Assembly (NCBI GenBank): GCA_046594215.1
Contig: JBKJPX010000022.1
Span: forward strand, 3,725-67,724
Direction: 5' to 3'
Origin: Panacagrimonas sp046594215
GTDB lineage: Bacteria; Pseudomonadota; Gammaproteobacteria; Nevskiales; Nevskiaceae
Length of the DNA stretch: 64,000 nucleotides
A program made the translations under genes and the position numbers. The notes under the pieces were generated by a model. It made no database searches, was not told where the DNA came from, and was given only the letters and a program-made list of their open reading frames with translations. Positions 34,149 to 42,776 of the stretch are shown here, piece after piece. Numbering within the stretch: position 1 is the stretch's first letter; each line of letters starts with the position of its first letter.

Positions 34149-34838
34149 TCAGCCCGGCCCGCTGATCGAGACGGGCACGATCAACCGGGTTGCACGACCG
34201 TCCGGCGGCGACGGCAGTGGAGCAGCCCGCCGCAGCAAGTCCAGCGCTGCTGAATCCAGCTCGGGCAGTCCCGAGCTTTCCACCAGTTCCAGGCCACTGA
34301 TCCAGCCTTCGGGCGAGACCCGCACACGCACGCGGGCGGTCGCCGTCGGCAGTCCGCCTCGCAACTCGCGGCGAAATCCGGCCAGGTGGGCGCGAAGGCG
34401 CGCGAAGTAGGAATCCGAGCCGCCGCCCGCCATCCGGCCTCCTGCGTGGCGCCCGGAATTCTCTCGTTGTCCTTCGACCTTGGCGTCCCGCGCGCGGCCT
34501 GATTCGGTTCCCGCCTCTGCATGCGGCGACTTGGGCCGGGGCGGCGTTTTCTCTTCCGCCTCGATTCTTTGCTCCCGCGCGCGGTCGCGGGCCAGCGCCG
34601 ATGAGGGCGCGACTGCAAGCTGTCGCGCGTCCACTTCGGCGCCCGGCGGCGGCGCCGTCACGAGCCGCCGTTCGATCTCGTCGAGCCCGGTGCCTGGAAT
34701 TCCCAGGCCCAGTCCTGCGCCGCCCGGATTCTGGGACGGAAGCCTCAGCGCCACCGCGAGCAGCAGCAAGGCGTGGACCACGAGTGCCACGTAGAGCGAG
34801 ATCGCGGTACGCGGCGAGACCTTGATCATCGTCATCAT
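34149..34838 (-). CDS. tonB: TonB-family energy transducer
   Basis: 229 residues. One N-terminal membrane helix (about 11-31), a Pro/Ala/Glu-rich charged linker (60-140) and a C-terminal TonB domain (RVRVSPEGWISGLELVESSG, LDSAALDLLRRAAPLPSPPD, IVPVSI). Spans the periplasm to deliver proton-motive energy to outer-membrane receptors. ATG 34838 overlaps the exbD stop (ATGA). Last gene of the operon that starts at rsmD. Confidence 0.85.
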   Translation of the reverse strand: MMTMIKVSPRTAISLYVALVVHALLLLAVALRLPSQNPGGAGLGLGIPGTGLDEIERRLVTAPPPGAEVDARQLAVAPSSALARDRAREQRIEAEEKTPPRPKSPHAEAGTESGRARDAKVEGQRENSGRHAGGRMAGGGSDSYFARLRAHLAGFRRELRGGLPTATARVRVRVSPEGWISGLELVESSGLPELDSAALDLLRRAAPLPSPPDGRATRLIVPVSISGPG

Positions 34839-35239
34839 CGGGGATCCGCCGCGAGCAGGTTGACGTGCCCGATCCCTGCAGCCTGCAGCGCCTCGAGGAT
34901 GGCGATCACGGACTGTGCTTCCAGCGCCGCGTCCGCCTTCACGTCGAGCGCCTGCCCGGGATGATGGGCGAGCCAGGTCGCGGCCTGTGCCGCCAGCTGC
35001 TCCGGCACGAAAACCTGCCTGCCGAGCCCCAGACGCCCGTCCGCTGCGATCAGCAGGCTCTGGTCGCCGGCATCCGCCAGCGACAGTTGCCGTGAGCGTG
35101 CGGGCTGGATGTCCAAGGCCTCGGATGGCGCCAGCGAGCCTACGAGCATGAAGAACACCATCAGCAGAAAGACGATGTTGATCAGCGGCAGGATCGAATC
35201 GCCGGAACCCCGCCGCCTGGGTGCGAGCGCAAGCTTCAC
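34835..35239 (-). CDS. exbD: ExbD-family protein with Asn in place of the membrane Asp
   Basis: 134 residues, one helix near the N-terminus, SILPLINIVFLLMVFFML, then a periplasmic domain. In classical ExbD/TolR the helix reads P-L-[IV]-D-V; here the residue is Asn (LPLINIV). That Asp is the proton-carrying residue in characterised ExbD, so this copy probably cannot cycle protons alone and may pair with the next ExbD, which keeps Asp. Overlaps neighbours on both sides by four bases. Confidence 0.85.
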   Translation of the reverse strand: MKLALAPRRRGSGDSILPLINIVFLLMVFFMLVGSLAPSEALDIQPARSRQLSLADAGDQSLLIAADGRLGLGRQVFVPEQLAAQAATWLAHHPGQALDVKADAALEAQSVIAILEALQAAGIGHVNLLAADPR

Positions 35240-35643
35240 CGTGAGTGGGCTCCCGCGCCGCCGAACAGCACGCGAACACCGGAAGGCTCGAGTGCATCGA
35301 CGAGACCGACGAGGGCCTGCACGTTCACGCCGCGCGCCGGAACCAGCACGACCGGTCGATCCCGAGGTCCCCCGCGGACCTCGGCGAGCAAAACGGCGCG
35401 GCTCGCGGTGCGCCCGCGAAAATACAGGTCGCCGTTCGCGAGCATCACCACCTTCAGTCCCTCGACAGGCGTGGCCAAGGATTCAGCCGCCACGACGGCA
35501 GGTCGTGCGAGATCGACGTGCAGCGCGCGCCAGTCGAGGTCGTACGCCGCGAGCATGAAGAAGAACAGCAGGATGAAGATGACGTCGACCAGAGAGACCA
35601 GCGCGATCCGCGAACGGCGCACCGGCGCGAGTGCGATCCGCAC
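35236..35643 (-). CDS. exbD: ExbD-family protein (Asp present)
   Basis: 135 residues. Helix IALVSLVDVIFILLFFFMLA with the expected Asp in SLVDVIF, then a periplasmic domain ending in a Gly-rich tail. With the Asn-bearing paralogue it could form the ExbD dimer inside the ExbB ring. Three bases downstream of exbB. Confidence 0.87.
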   Translation of the reverse strand: MRIALAPVRRSRIALVSLVDVIFILLFFFMLAAYDLDWRALHVDLARPAVVAAESLATPVEGLKVVMLANGDLYFRGRTASRAVLLAEVRGGPRDRPVVLVPARGVNVQALVGLVDALEPSGVRVLFGGAGAHSR

Positions 35644-35646
35644 CGC

Positions 35647-36273
35647 TCAGCCCGCGCGCCGCGGCGTGGTCAGCAGGCGCGTGAGCGCGGATTCCATCGC
35701 CTGCTGCAGAAGCTCGATACGCCGGTCGAAGTAGCCGACCGCCGCGACTGCCGAGATCGCGACGCCGAGTCCCACCGCCGTGGTCAGCAGCGCCTTCCAG
35801 ATGCCGCCCGAAAGGATCGAAGGCTGCACGCGATCACCCGCGGCCTGCAGCGCCTGGAAAGCGTCGATCATGCCGAGCACCGTGCCGAGCAGGCCCAGCA
35901 ACGGCGCAAGGTTGCCGATCAGGTCCAAGGTGCGCAGGTGCCCGCGTACCGATTCGAGCTGCTCGATCGCAGAACGCTCGATGCGCTCGCGCGCCTGCGC
36001 TTCGCTGAGGTCCGGGTCGATGAGAGTCTGCATGCCTTGCGACAGCACCGCCGCGAGCGGCGACGGTGCGCCCGCCAGCGCCGCCAGCGCCTGGTCCGGC
36101 TGCCCGCGTTCCCAGGCCGCGAACGCCGGTGCGACGAAGTTGCGGGCGCCGATGCGACGCTCCGAGAATTCCCAGAGCTTCACGATCACCAGCGTCAGCG
36201 CGGTGACCGACAGCAGGGCCAGCACGCCCATCGCCGGCCCGCCCAGGCGCAGCCACTCCATCAGTGCGCCCAT
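35647..36273 (-). CDS. exbB: ExbB-family proton channel subunit
   Basis: 208 residues, three membrane helices: about 10-32, 108-140 and 150-180. Signature blocks NLAPLLGLLGTVLGMIDAFQ and KALLTTAVGLGVAISAVAAV carry the family Gly, Pro and Thr residues. Forms the inner-membrane ring that powers TonB. Start ATG 36273; a second ATG at 36261 is possible. Confidence 0.9.
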   Translation of the reverse strand: MGALMEWLRLGGPAMGVLALLSVTALTLVIVKLWEFSERRIGARNFVAPAFAAWERGQPDQALAALAGAPSPLAAVLSQGMQTLIDPDLSEAQARERIERSAIEQLESVRGHLRTLDLIGNLAPLLGLLGTVLGMIDAFQALQAAGDRVQPSILSGGIWKALLTTAVGLGVAISAVAAVGYFDRRIELLQQAMESALTRLLTTPRRAG

Positions 36274-36281
36274 GCGAAAGC

Positions 36282-37964
36282 TCAGTGCGCCGGCACGACG
36301 ACGCGCGCCGTACCGACGCCGCGCGGATCCGACGCCGCATCGACCTTGCCGCTCGCCGGGTCCCAGGTCACTGCCTGCAGGTTGCCGTACGTCGAGTCGA
36401 GCGGCTTGAGCACGTGACCCATCGCGGCGAGCTGGCCTTGCTCCTGCGCGGTGAAGGCGCCGGGTTCGAACTGCACGACGTCCGGCAGGTACTGGTGATG
36501 GAAACGCGGCAGCGCCACGATCGCCGCGGCATCCGCGCCCGAGTCCCAGGCGAGCACGCCGAGCAGCACCATCGTGATGATGCGACTGCCGCCGGGCGTC
36601 CCAAGCACGAGCAGGCCGCGCGGTCCTTCGACGAAGGTCGGGCTCATCGAGGAGAGCGGGCGCTTGCCCGCCTGCACGCGGTTGGGAATCGAACCGATGA
36701 GGCCGTAGGCGTTCGAGGCGGTCGTGCTCGCTGCGAAGTCGTCCATCTCGTCGTTGAGCAGCACGCCGGTGCCCGGCGCCATCGCGCCCGACCCGAACGG
36801 CAGGTTCACCGACAACGTGCCGGCGACACGATTGCCGTCGGCGTCGAGAACGGAGAAGTGCGTCGTCTGCGGCCCCTGCGGCGAGGGCTGCGCGGGCGGC
36901 AGCGAAGCGCTCGCAGTGGCCCGCTTCGGATCGATGGTGGCGGCCAGTGAACGCGCATAACCCGTCGACAGCAGCGACCAGCTGGGGATGCGCACGAAGT
37001 CGGGATCGCCCAGGTACGCCGCGCGATCGCGATACGCACGCCGCAGCGATTCGATCAGCAGGTGCTTGGACTGCACGCCGGCGCTGGCGGTCCAGCCCAG
37101 CGCCTCGAGTTGGCCCAGGGTCGTCCCCAGCGTGATGCCGCCGGCCGAGGGCGGCGGCGCGGAGACCACGCGCAGGTCCCGGAAGTAGCTCACGGTCGGC
37201 GCACGTTCGATCACGCGGTAGTTGCGCAGGTCGTCGAGCTTCCAGATGCCGCCGCCCGACACCGAACCGTTCACCAGGGCCGTGGCGGTTTCGCCCTCGT
37301 AGAAGCCGGGCGCGCCGTTCTGCGCGATGCGCTCGAGCGTGCGCGCGAGATCGGGCTGGATCACGAGTTCGCCGGTGCGCGGTGCGCGACCGCCGATCGC
37401 GAAGACACGCTGCCCCTCGCCGGCCAGGCGCGCCCACTGGTGCTCGAAAGCGTCCGCGAGTTTGGAGTCGCACGCGAAGCCCGCCTTCGCGGCGCGGATC
37501 GCGGGTTCGAGCGAGCGTGCGAGCGGCAGGCGACCGTAACGGCGCGCGAGGTGCGCGAGCGCGGCGGGCTCACCGGGGATGCCGGCCGCGAGCGGGCCGT
37601 CGCGCGACAGCTTGTCGATCGCGTTGCCGCTCGCGTCCAGGTACATGCGCTCGCTCGCCGCCGAGGGCGCGGTCTCGCGTCCATCGACGAAGACCTCCAT
37701 GCCGTCCTCGGCACGGTGCAGCAGCCAGAAGCCGCCCCCGCCGAGCCCAGAGCCGGTTGGCTCCACAACGGCGAGCGTGCTGCTGACCGCGACCGCCGCG
37801 TCGAAGGCATTGCCGCCGGCGGCAAGGATCTCGAGTCCCGCGTCGGTCGCCAGCGGATGGGCACTGGCCACCGCGTTCGCCCCCGGCTTTTCTTCCGCGT
37901 GCGCGAAGCCCGGGAAGAACAGCAGGAGCAGGCAGAGGACAGCCGGTGCGCGCGAAAATCTCAT
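36282..37964 (-). CDS. ggt: Gamma-glutamyltransferase
   Basis: 560 residues with a signal peptide (VLCLLLLFFPGFAHA), so periplasmic. The autoprocessing nucleophile Thr lies in QTTHFSVLDADGNRVAGT (about residue 370), giving the usual large and small subunits; LGTPGGSRI and GSGLGGGGFWL are also present. Cleaves the gamma-glutamyl bond of glutathione and similar peptides. Its place between a ferredoxin and exbB is unusual; the product may be taken up by the TonB system encoded next (inference). Confidence 0.9.
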   Translation of the reverse strand: MRFSRAPAVLCLLLLFFPGFAHAEEKPGANAVASAHPLATDAGLEILAAGGNAFDAAVAVSSTLAVVEPTGSGLGGGGFWLLHRAEDGMEVFVDGRETAPSAASERMYLDASGNAIDKLSRDGPLAAGIPGEPAALAHLARRYGRLPLARSLEPAIRAAKAGFACDSKLADAFEHQWARLAGEGQRVFAIGGRAPRTGELVIQPDLARTLERIAQNGAPGFYEGETATALVNGSVSGGGIWKLDDLRNYRVIERAPTVSYFRDLRVVSAPPPSAGGITLGTTLGQLEALGWTASAGVQSKHLLIESLRRAYRDRAAYLGDPDFVRIPSWSLLSTGYARSLAATIDPKRATASASLPPAQPSPQGPQTTHFSVLDADGNRVAGTLSVNLPFGSGAMAPGTGVLLNDEMDDFAASTTASNAYGLIGSIPNRVQAGKRPLSSMSPTFVEGPRGLLVLGTPGGSRIITMVLLGVLAWDSGADAAAIVALPRFHHQYLPDVVQFEPGAFTAQEQGQLAAMGHVLKPLDSTYGNLQAVTWDPASGKVDAASDPRGVGTARVVVPAH

Positions 37965-38218
37965 TCGACTTTTTCCTGGGTCAATAGCCGGTACTTGGCC
38001 CGAAGCTGTTCCGGCGTTTCGGCGTGTTCCAGGTCCAACGGGATGCAATGGACCGGACAGACTTCCACGCACTGCGGCTGGTCGAAATGCCCGATGCACT
38101 CGGTGCACCGCGACGGCTCGATCTGGTAGATCTCGATGCCCTGGAAGATGGCCTGGTTCGGGCACACGGGCTCACAGACGTCGCAGTTGATGCACTCGTC
38201 GGTGATCTTCAGGGCCAT
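37961..38218 (-). CDS. 2[4Fe-4S] ferredoxin (YfhL-like)
   Basis: 85 residues with two cluster-binding motifs: CINCDVCEPVCPNQAI and CTECIGHFDQPQCVEVCPVHC, the second with the longer spacer of the Alvin-type/YfhL group. Cytoplasmic low-potential electron carrier. Often found next to coaD in gammaproteobacteria, as here. Overlaps ggt by ATGA. Confidence 0.9.
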   Translation of the reverse strand: MALKITDECINCDVCEPVCPNQAIFQGIEIYQIEPSRCTECIGHFDQPQCVEVCPVHCIPLDLEHAETPEQLRAKYRLLTQEKVE

Positions 38219-38275
38219 GCGGCATTTTCGCCTGTTGTGGCGGTGGCCGCGAACCGGCGAGCCTCGAAGCCGGCG

Positions 38276-39055
38276 TCAGTGCTTCGCGCGGGCCGCTTCG
38301 ATCAGCTCCCGCAGCGCCCGGTAGCCGTCGACCAGGCGCGGGCCAGGGCGACCCAGGAACGCCTCCGTCACCGCGTATATCCGGTCCTCGAGCACGGCGG
38401 GCACGGCTTCCCAGCCGGGCCGGCGCCGCACGATGTCGGCGCGGTAGTTGTGCAGCGGCACGCCGCACCAGGCCATCACCACGATGTCCGGGTTCTGCGC
38501 GACGACCTGCTCGTCGGTGAGTGGCTGGCTCTTGCCCGCGATCGAGCGCCAGGGATTCACGCCGCCGGCCAGCTCTATCAGGTCGCTGGCCCAGGAATCA
38601 CGCGTCGGTGCAATCACGGGCTTGGGCCACCACTCGACGAGCACGCGGGGCGCGTCAGCTGCCACTGCAACGGGCGGCATCGCTGCGCGCATGCTGGCGA
38701 TCAGGAGTTCGCCTCGCCCGGGCACGCCCAGGGCTTCGGCGATGCGCGCAATATCGCGGTAGACGTCCTCCAGGCTCAGCGGCTCGCAGACCAGGCTTCG
38801 CAGACCGACGGCCTCGAGCTCGGCGACGATCTTTTCGTGACCCGGCAGGGTCAGCGAGGTGAGCACGAGATCGGGCTTCAGTTCCTGCACGCGCGGCACG
38901 TCGAGCGACAGGTCGCGCCCGAGCTTGGGCAGCGCCCCGACCACCTCGACAGGGAAATCGGAATCCTGGTCGACGCCGACGAGCATGTGCGCGCAGCCCA
39001 GCGCGCAGACGATCTCCGTGTTGGAGCAGGTGTGCGAGACGACGCGCATGTTCAC
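38276..39055 (-). CDS. BtuF-like cobalamin-binding-fold protein without signal peptide
   Basis: 259 residues. Helical-backbone metal-receptor fold as in BtuF: VVSHTCSNTEIVCALGCAHM, KPDLVLTSLTLPG, LIELAGGVNPWRSIAGKSQP, NPDIVVMAWCG. There is no signal peptide or lipobox, so it appears cytoplasmic, unlike transport-linked BtuF. No permease or ATPase is nearby. Such free-standing forms exist; their role is unclear. Starts one base after the coaD stop and is co-directional with the whole operon. Confidence 0.75.
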   Translation of the reverse strand: MNMRVVSHTCSNTEIVCALGCAHMLVGVDQDSDFPVEVVGALPKLGRDLSLDVPRVQELKPDLVLTSLTLPGHEKIVAELEAVGLRSLVCEPLSLEDVYRDIARIAEALGVPGRGELLIASMRAAMPPVAVAADAPRVLVEWWPKPVIAPTRDSWASDLIELAGGVNPWRSIAGKSQPLTDEQVVAQNPDIVVMAWCGVPLHNYRADIVRRRPGWEAVPAVLEDRIYAVTEAFLGRPGPRLVDGYRALRELIEAARAKH

Positions 39056-39553
39056 TCAGCCCGTCTTCTTACGCCCGAACCTTTCCAGCAGCAGCGGGAT
39101 CACGGGCGGCGGCACCAGCTTCTCGACCGGTGCGCCCAGGCTCGCCAGTTCGCGCACCAGGCTCGACGACAGGTGCGCGTACTCCGGCGCCGGCGTCAGC
39201 ATCACGGTGTCCAGTTCCGGGTACAGGTCCCGGTTCATGACCGCCATCTGCTTCTCGTAGTCGACGTCGCCGACGTTGCGAACGCCGCGCACGAGCACGG
39301 TCACGCCATTGTCCCGCGCGAAGTCGACGACCAGCCCGCTGAATCCCTTGACCTCGACGTTCTTCAGATCGCGCGTGGCTTCCTCGATGAGCGCCACGCG
39401 TTCTTCGAGCGTGAACTTCGGGTTCTTGGCCACGTTGTGACCGACCGCGATGATCAGCTTGGGGAACATGCGCGCGGCGCGATGCATGATGTCGTTATGC
39501 CCTAGCGTGATCGGGTCGAAGCTGCCGGAGTACGCCGCGATGATGCTGCTCAT
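39056..39553 (-). CDS. coaD: Phosphopantetheine adenylyltransferase
   Basis: 165 residues, usual size. GSFDPITLGHNDI is the nucleotidyl-transferase T/H-x-G-H block and HLSSSLVRELA the ISST-type block. Joins 4'-phosphopantetheine and ATP to give dephospho-CoA, the penultimate CoA step. ATG overlaps the rsmD stop. Confidence 0.95.
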   Translation of the reverse strand: MSSIIAAYSGSFDPITLGHNDIMHRAARMFPKLIIAVGHNVAKNPKFTLEERVALIEEATRDLKNVEVKGFSGLVVDFARDNGVTVLVRGVRNVGDVDYEKQMAVMNRDLYPELDTVMLTPAPEYAHLSSSLVRELASLGAPVEKLVPPPVIPLLLERFGRKKTG

Positions 39554-40122
39554 GCGCTGGTTTCCTGCGTGTGCGTGAGGAGCCCGAAGCTTACCCGACC
39601 GGCACTTTTCTCCCGGAGCCAGCTGTAGCCCTGGGGCACCGGCGGCCGTTCTTCCTGCGGCCACTCGACATAGATGCGCGCCTCGGGCCTGAGCAGGCGC
39701 GGCAGCAGTGGCAGCGCGCGTGCGAGCAGGCCGCTCTCGTAGGGCGGATCGAGGAACACGACGTCGAAGGCCTCCCTGGGATGCGCCAGTTCGATCATGG
39801 CGTCGGCGTTGCGCACCTCCGCGCGCTCAGTTCCGCCGAGCTTGGCGACGGCGGCGGAAATCTTCGCGACCTGTTCGCGACCGGTCTCGACGAAGCGCAC
39901 GAAGCCCGCGCCGCGCGACAGCGCCTCCAGCCCCAACGCGCCGCTTCCCGCGAACAGGTCCAGGCAGCGCGCGCCCTCGATGCGCGGCGCGAGCCAGTCG
40001 AAGATCGTCTGGCGGACGCGGTCGGGCGTGGGTCGCACGCCGTCAATCGCAGAAAATCCGACCAGGCGGCTGCGCCACTGCCCACCGATGATGCGCAGCT
40101 CGCCAAGCTTGCGCGTACTCAT
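39550..40122 (-). CDS. rsmD: 16S rRNA (guanine966-N2)-methyltransferase
   Basis: 190 residues. SAM motif CLDLFAGSGALGLEALSRGA, catalytic DPPYE, and the N-terminal RIIGGQWRSRLV with GVRPTPDRVRQTIFDWL typical of RsmD. Methylates G966 of 16S rRNA during ribosome assembly. First gene of the nine-gene unit running to tonB. The 132 bases between tldD and rsmD show no clear promoter. Confidence 0.95.
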   Translation of the reverse strand: MSTRKLGELRIIGGQWRSRLVGFSAIDGVRPTPDRVRQTIFDWLAPRIEGARCLDLFAGSGALGLEALSRGAGFVRFVETGREQVAKISAAVAKLGGTERAEVRNADAMIELAHPREAFDVVFLDPPYESGLLARALPLLPRLLRPEARIYVEWPQEERPPVPQGYSWLREKSAGRVSFGLLTHTQETSA

Positions 40123-40254
40123 CCTGTCGGCGAGCCGGGCAGGCTCAAGCGCTGGTGCGGGCGGCGATGCCGGCGATCGAACAGCGAACGAATCACGAGG
40201 CGCAGCATCGGCGCCGGAAACGGCAGGACAGGCGTTCGCACCGCAGCGGCGGCA

Positions 40255-41694
40255 TCAACCCTGCGTGCCGCCGACCGTGAGGCCGTCGATGCGCAGGCTC
40301 GGCTGGCCCACGCCGACCGGCACGCTCTGGCCGTCCTTTCCGCAGATGCCGATGCCGGCGTCGAGTTTCAGGTCGGTGCCGACCATCGAGACGCGGTTGA
40401 GCACCTCGGGGCCGTTGCCGACGAGCGTCGCACCCTTCACAGGACGCGTGATCTTGCCGTCCTCGATCAGGTAGGCCTCGGACGCCGAGAACACGAAGTT
40501 GCCCGAGGTGATGTCGACCTGGCCGCCGCCGAAGCTCACCGCGTAGATGCCGCGCGGAACCGAGGCGATGATCTCGGCGGGATCGTGCGGCCCCGCGAGC
40601 ATGTAGGTGTTGGTCATGCGAGGCATCACGAGACTCGCGAAAGATTCGCGCCTCCCGTTGCCCGTGGTCTTCGTCTTCATCAGGCGCGCGTTGAGCGAGT
40701 CCTGGATGTAGCCCGTAAGGACGCCGTCCTCGATCAGGCGCGTGCAGTTGCTCTGGTTGCCCTCGTCGTCGAGGTTCAGCGAGCCGCGGCGTCCCGGCAA
40801 GGTGCCATCGTCGACCACGGTGCACAGCGGCGAGGCCACCTTCTGCCCCACCCGGCCCGAGAATGCCGAGGTGCCCTTGCGATTGAAGTCGCCTTCCAGT
40901 CCATGCCCCACCGCCTCGTGCAGCAGGATGCCGGGCCAGCCCGGGCCGAGAACGACGGTCATGGAACCCGCGGGCGCGGGAACCGAATCGAGCAGCACCA
41001 GCGCCTGGCGAACCGCCTCCGTCGCATACGTCTCGGGCAGGTCCTTGGTGAAGTAATCGAGCTCGGCGCGAGCACCGCCACCGACATGCGCCTGCTCACG
41101 CCGCCCGTTCTGTTCGACGATGACGGTGACGTCCATGCGCACCAGCGGCCGCACGTCCGCCGCGCGACGACCGTCAGCCCGCACCACCATCACGACTTCG
41201 TACTGCGCGGCGAGCGCGCACATGACCTGTTTGACGCGCGGATCTGCGGCACGCGCAGCGGCGTCGGCGCGACGAAGCAGCGCGAGCTTGGCGGGCGCAT
41301 CGGCCGAGGCCGGCGGATCCACGGCCGGGTACAAGGAGCGGCCCAGCACGACGCGCTGCGGTGCGACCTGCGTGCCGCGCGAGTCGGCGACGATCGCACG
41401 TGACGCGCTCGCCGCTTCCATCAGCGCATCGAGCCGGATGTCTTCCGAATAGGCAAGCCCCTGCTTCTCGCCTGAGATTGCGCGCACGCCCACGCCCTGC
41501 TCCACCGAGTGGCTGCCGGACTTGACGATGCCCTCCTCGAGCGACCAGTGCTCGGTGCGCGAGTACTGGAAGTACAGGTCCGCGTCTTCGGCGCCCGTCG
41601 ACAGGGTCTCGCCCAGCACGCGGTCGAGGTGGCCCTCGTCGAGACCGGCGGGGTCCAGGAACTGTCGGCGGGCGGTTGCGAGTGCGTCGGTCAT
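40255..41694 (-). CDS. tldD: Metalloprotease TldD
   Basis: 479 residues, the usual length. The zinc site HEAVGHGLEGD (HExxxH) and C-terminal GGGQVDITSGNFVFSASEAY and CGKDGQSVPVGVGQPSLRID are characteristic. TldD pairs with TldE/PmbA to degrade unfolded or modified peptides in the cytoplasm; no tldE is in the window. ATG 41694 has no Shine-Dalgarno sequence; an 11-base hairpin ends two bases before it. A GTG at 41745 would run through the hairpin and is less likely. Confidence 0.93.
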   Translation of the reverse strand: MTDALATARRQFLDPAGLDEGHLDRVLGETLSTGAEDADLYFQYSRTEHWSLEEGIVKSGSHSVEQGVGVRAISGEKQGLAYSEDIRLDALMEAASASRAIVADSRGTQVAPQRVVLGRSLYPAVDPPASADAPAKLALLRRADAAARAADPRVKQVMCALAAQYEVVMVVRADGRRAADVRPLVRMDVTVIVEQNGRREQAHVGGGARAELDYFTKDLPETYATEAVRQALVLLDSVPAPAGSMTVVLGPGWPGILLHEAVGHGLEGDFNRKGTSAFSGRVGQKVASPLCTVVDDGTLPGRRGSLNLDDEGNQSNCTRLIEDGVLTGYIQDSLNARLMKTKTTGNGRRESFASLVMPRMTNTYMLAGPHDPAEIIASVPRGIYAVSFGGGQVDITSGNFVFSASEAYLIEDGKITRPVKGATLVGNGPEVLNRVSMVGTDLKLDAGIGICGKDGQSVPVGVGQPSLRIDGLTVGGTQG

Positions 41695-41696
41695 GA

Positions 41697-41732
41697 GGCT
41701 GCTACGGACATGAAAAGAATGCCGTAGCAGCC
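41697..41732 (-). promoter_or_regulatory. Perfect 11-bp inverted repeat abutting the tldD start
   Basis: On the minus strand GGCTGCTACGG, a 14-base loop, CCGTAGCAGCC, then TC and ATG. The stem has no mismatch. It could fold in the leader RNA and control initiation, or be a protein-binding palindrome, or end transcription from upstream. No T tract. Confidence 0.55.
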
Positions 41733-41888
41733 TAACAGACCGCACCCTTCAGACCGGCGGACTGAGGGAGGGTCATCCTGCCGCTATCAACCGGCTCGAT
41801 CGAAACGCAAGGCTGGTCGCGTGCGATTCTCTACACCGGCCGATAATCGGCGCCTGCCCCAACCTTCATGACCCGAACAGGAGCACCC

Positions 41889-42707
41889 GTGACCTCAGCC
41901 TTCGACTACTCCGGCAAGAACGTATTCATCGCAGGCGGCACCAGCGGCATCAATCTCGGCATCGCGCATGCCTTCGCCCGCGCAGGCGCCAAGGTGACGG
42001 TGGCCTCGCGCTCGCCCGAGAAGGTCAGTGCAGCGGTGGAAGCACTCAAGGCGCATGGCGGCGAAGTCGCAGGTCACGCACTCGACGTGCGCGAGTACGC
42101 CAAGGTCGAAGAAGCGTTCAAGGCCACGAAAGCCGCGTTCGGGTCGATCGACGTGCTGATCTCCGGCGCCGCCGGCAACTTCCCCGCCCCTGCCCTGGGC
42201 ATCTCGCCCAACGGCTTCAAGTCGGTGGTCGACATCGACCTGATGGGCACCTTCCACGTGCTGCGCGCCGCTTTTCCCTATCTCACCAAGCCCGGCGCGA
42301 GCCTGATCAACATTTCCGCGCCGCAGGCCTTCCTGCCGATGGAGTTCCAGATGCACGTCTGCGCCGCAAAGGCCGGCGTCGACATGATCACGCGCGTGGC
42401 CGCACTCGAATGGGGGCCCGCCGGCGTCCGCGTGAACTCGGTCGTGCCGGGTCCGATCCAGGACACCGAGGGCATGCGTCGCCTCGCGCCAACCGCCGCG
42501 GCAGTGCAGCTTGCGATCGACAGCGTGCCGATCAAGAAGCTGGGCACCGTCGACAACATCGCCGACGCCTGCCTGTGGCTGTCGAGCCCGATGGCGTCAT
42601 ACGTCAGCGGCGTGGTGCTGCCCGTAGACGGTGGCTGGAGCCTGGGCGGCGCGCAGACGCTGGGCAAGGGACTGACGGAAGTGCTGGGCGGGGCGAAGAA
42701 GCCGTAA
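41889..42707 (+). CDS. 2,4-dienoyl-CoA reductase, SDR (DECR2) type
   Basis: 272 residues from GTG 41889, which has AGGAG eight bases upstream; ATG 41868 lacks one. Cofactor motif GGTSGINLGIA and AAGNF in place of NNAG. The usual YxxxK is VCAAK: the Tyr is absent, as in animal peroxisomal DECR, whose QVHAGSAK, AVEWGP and PGPIxxTEGxxRL blocks this protein also matches (QMHVCAAK, ALEWGP, PGPIQDTEGMRRL). It would reduce 2,4-dienoyl-CoA with NADPH during breakdown of polyunsaturated acids. A CCGATAATCGG palindrome lies at 41840-41850 upstream. Confidence 0.82.
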   Translation: MTSAFDYSGKNVFIAGGTSGINLGIAHAFARAGAKVTVASRSPEKVSAAVEALKAHGGEVAGHALDVREYAKVEEAFKATKAAFGSIDVLISGAAGNFPAPALGISPNGFKSVVDIDLMGTFHVLRAAFPYLTKPGASLINISAPQAFLPMEFQMHVCAAKAGVDMITRVAALEWGPAGVRVNSVVPGPIQDTEGMRRLAPTAAAVQLAIDSVPIKKLGTVDNIADACLWLSSPMASYVSGVVLPVDGGWSLGGAQTLGKGLTEVLGGAKKP

Positions 42708-42776
42708 CGCTGCCCGGACGCAGCTCCGACATCGAAGGAACCCCGGACTTCGCCTGGGCTAAGATTTTTGGCCGTC

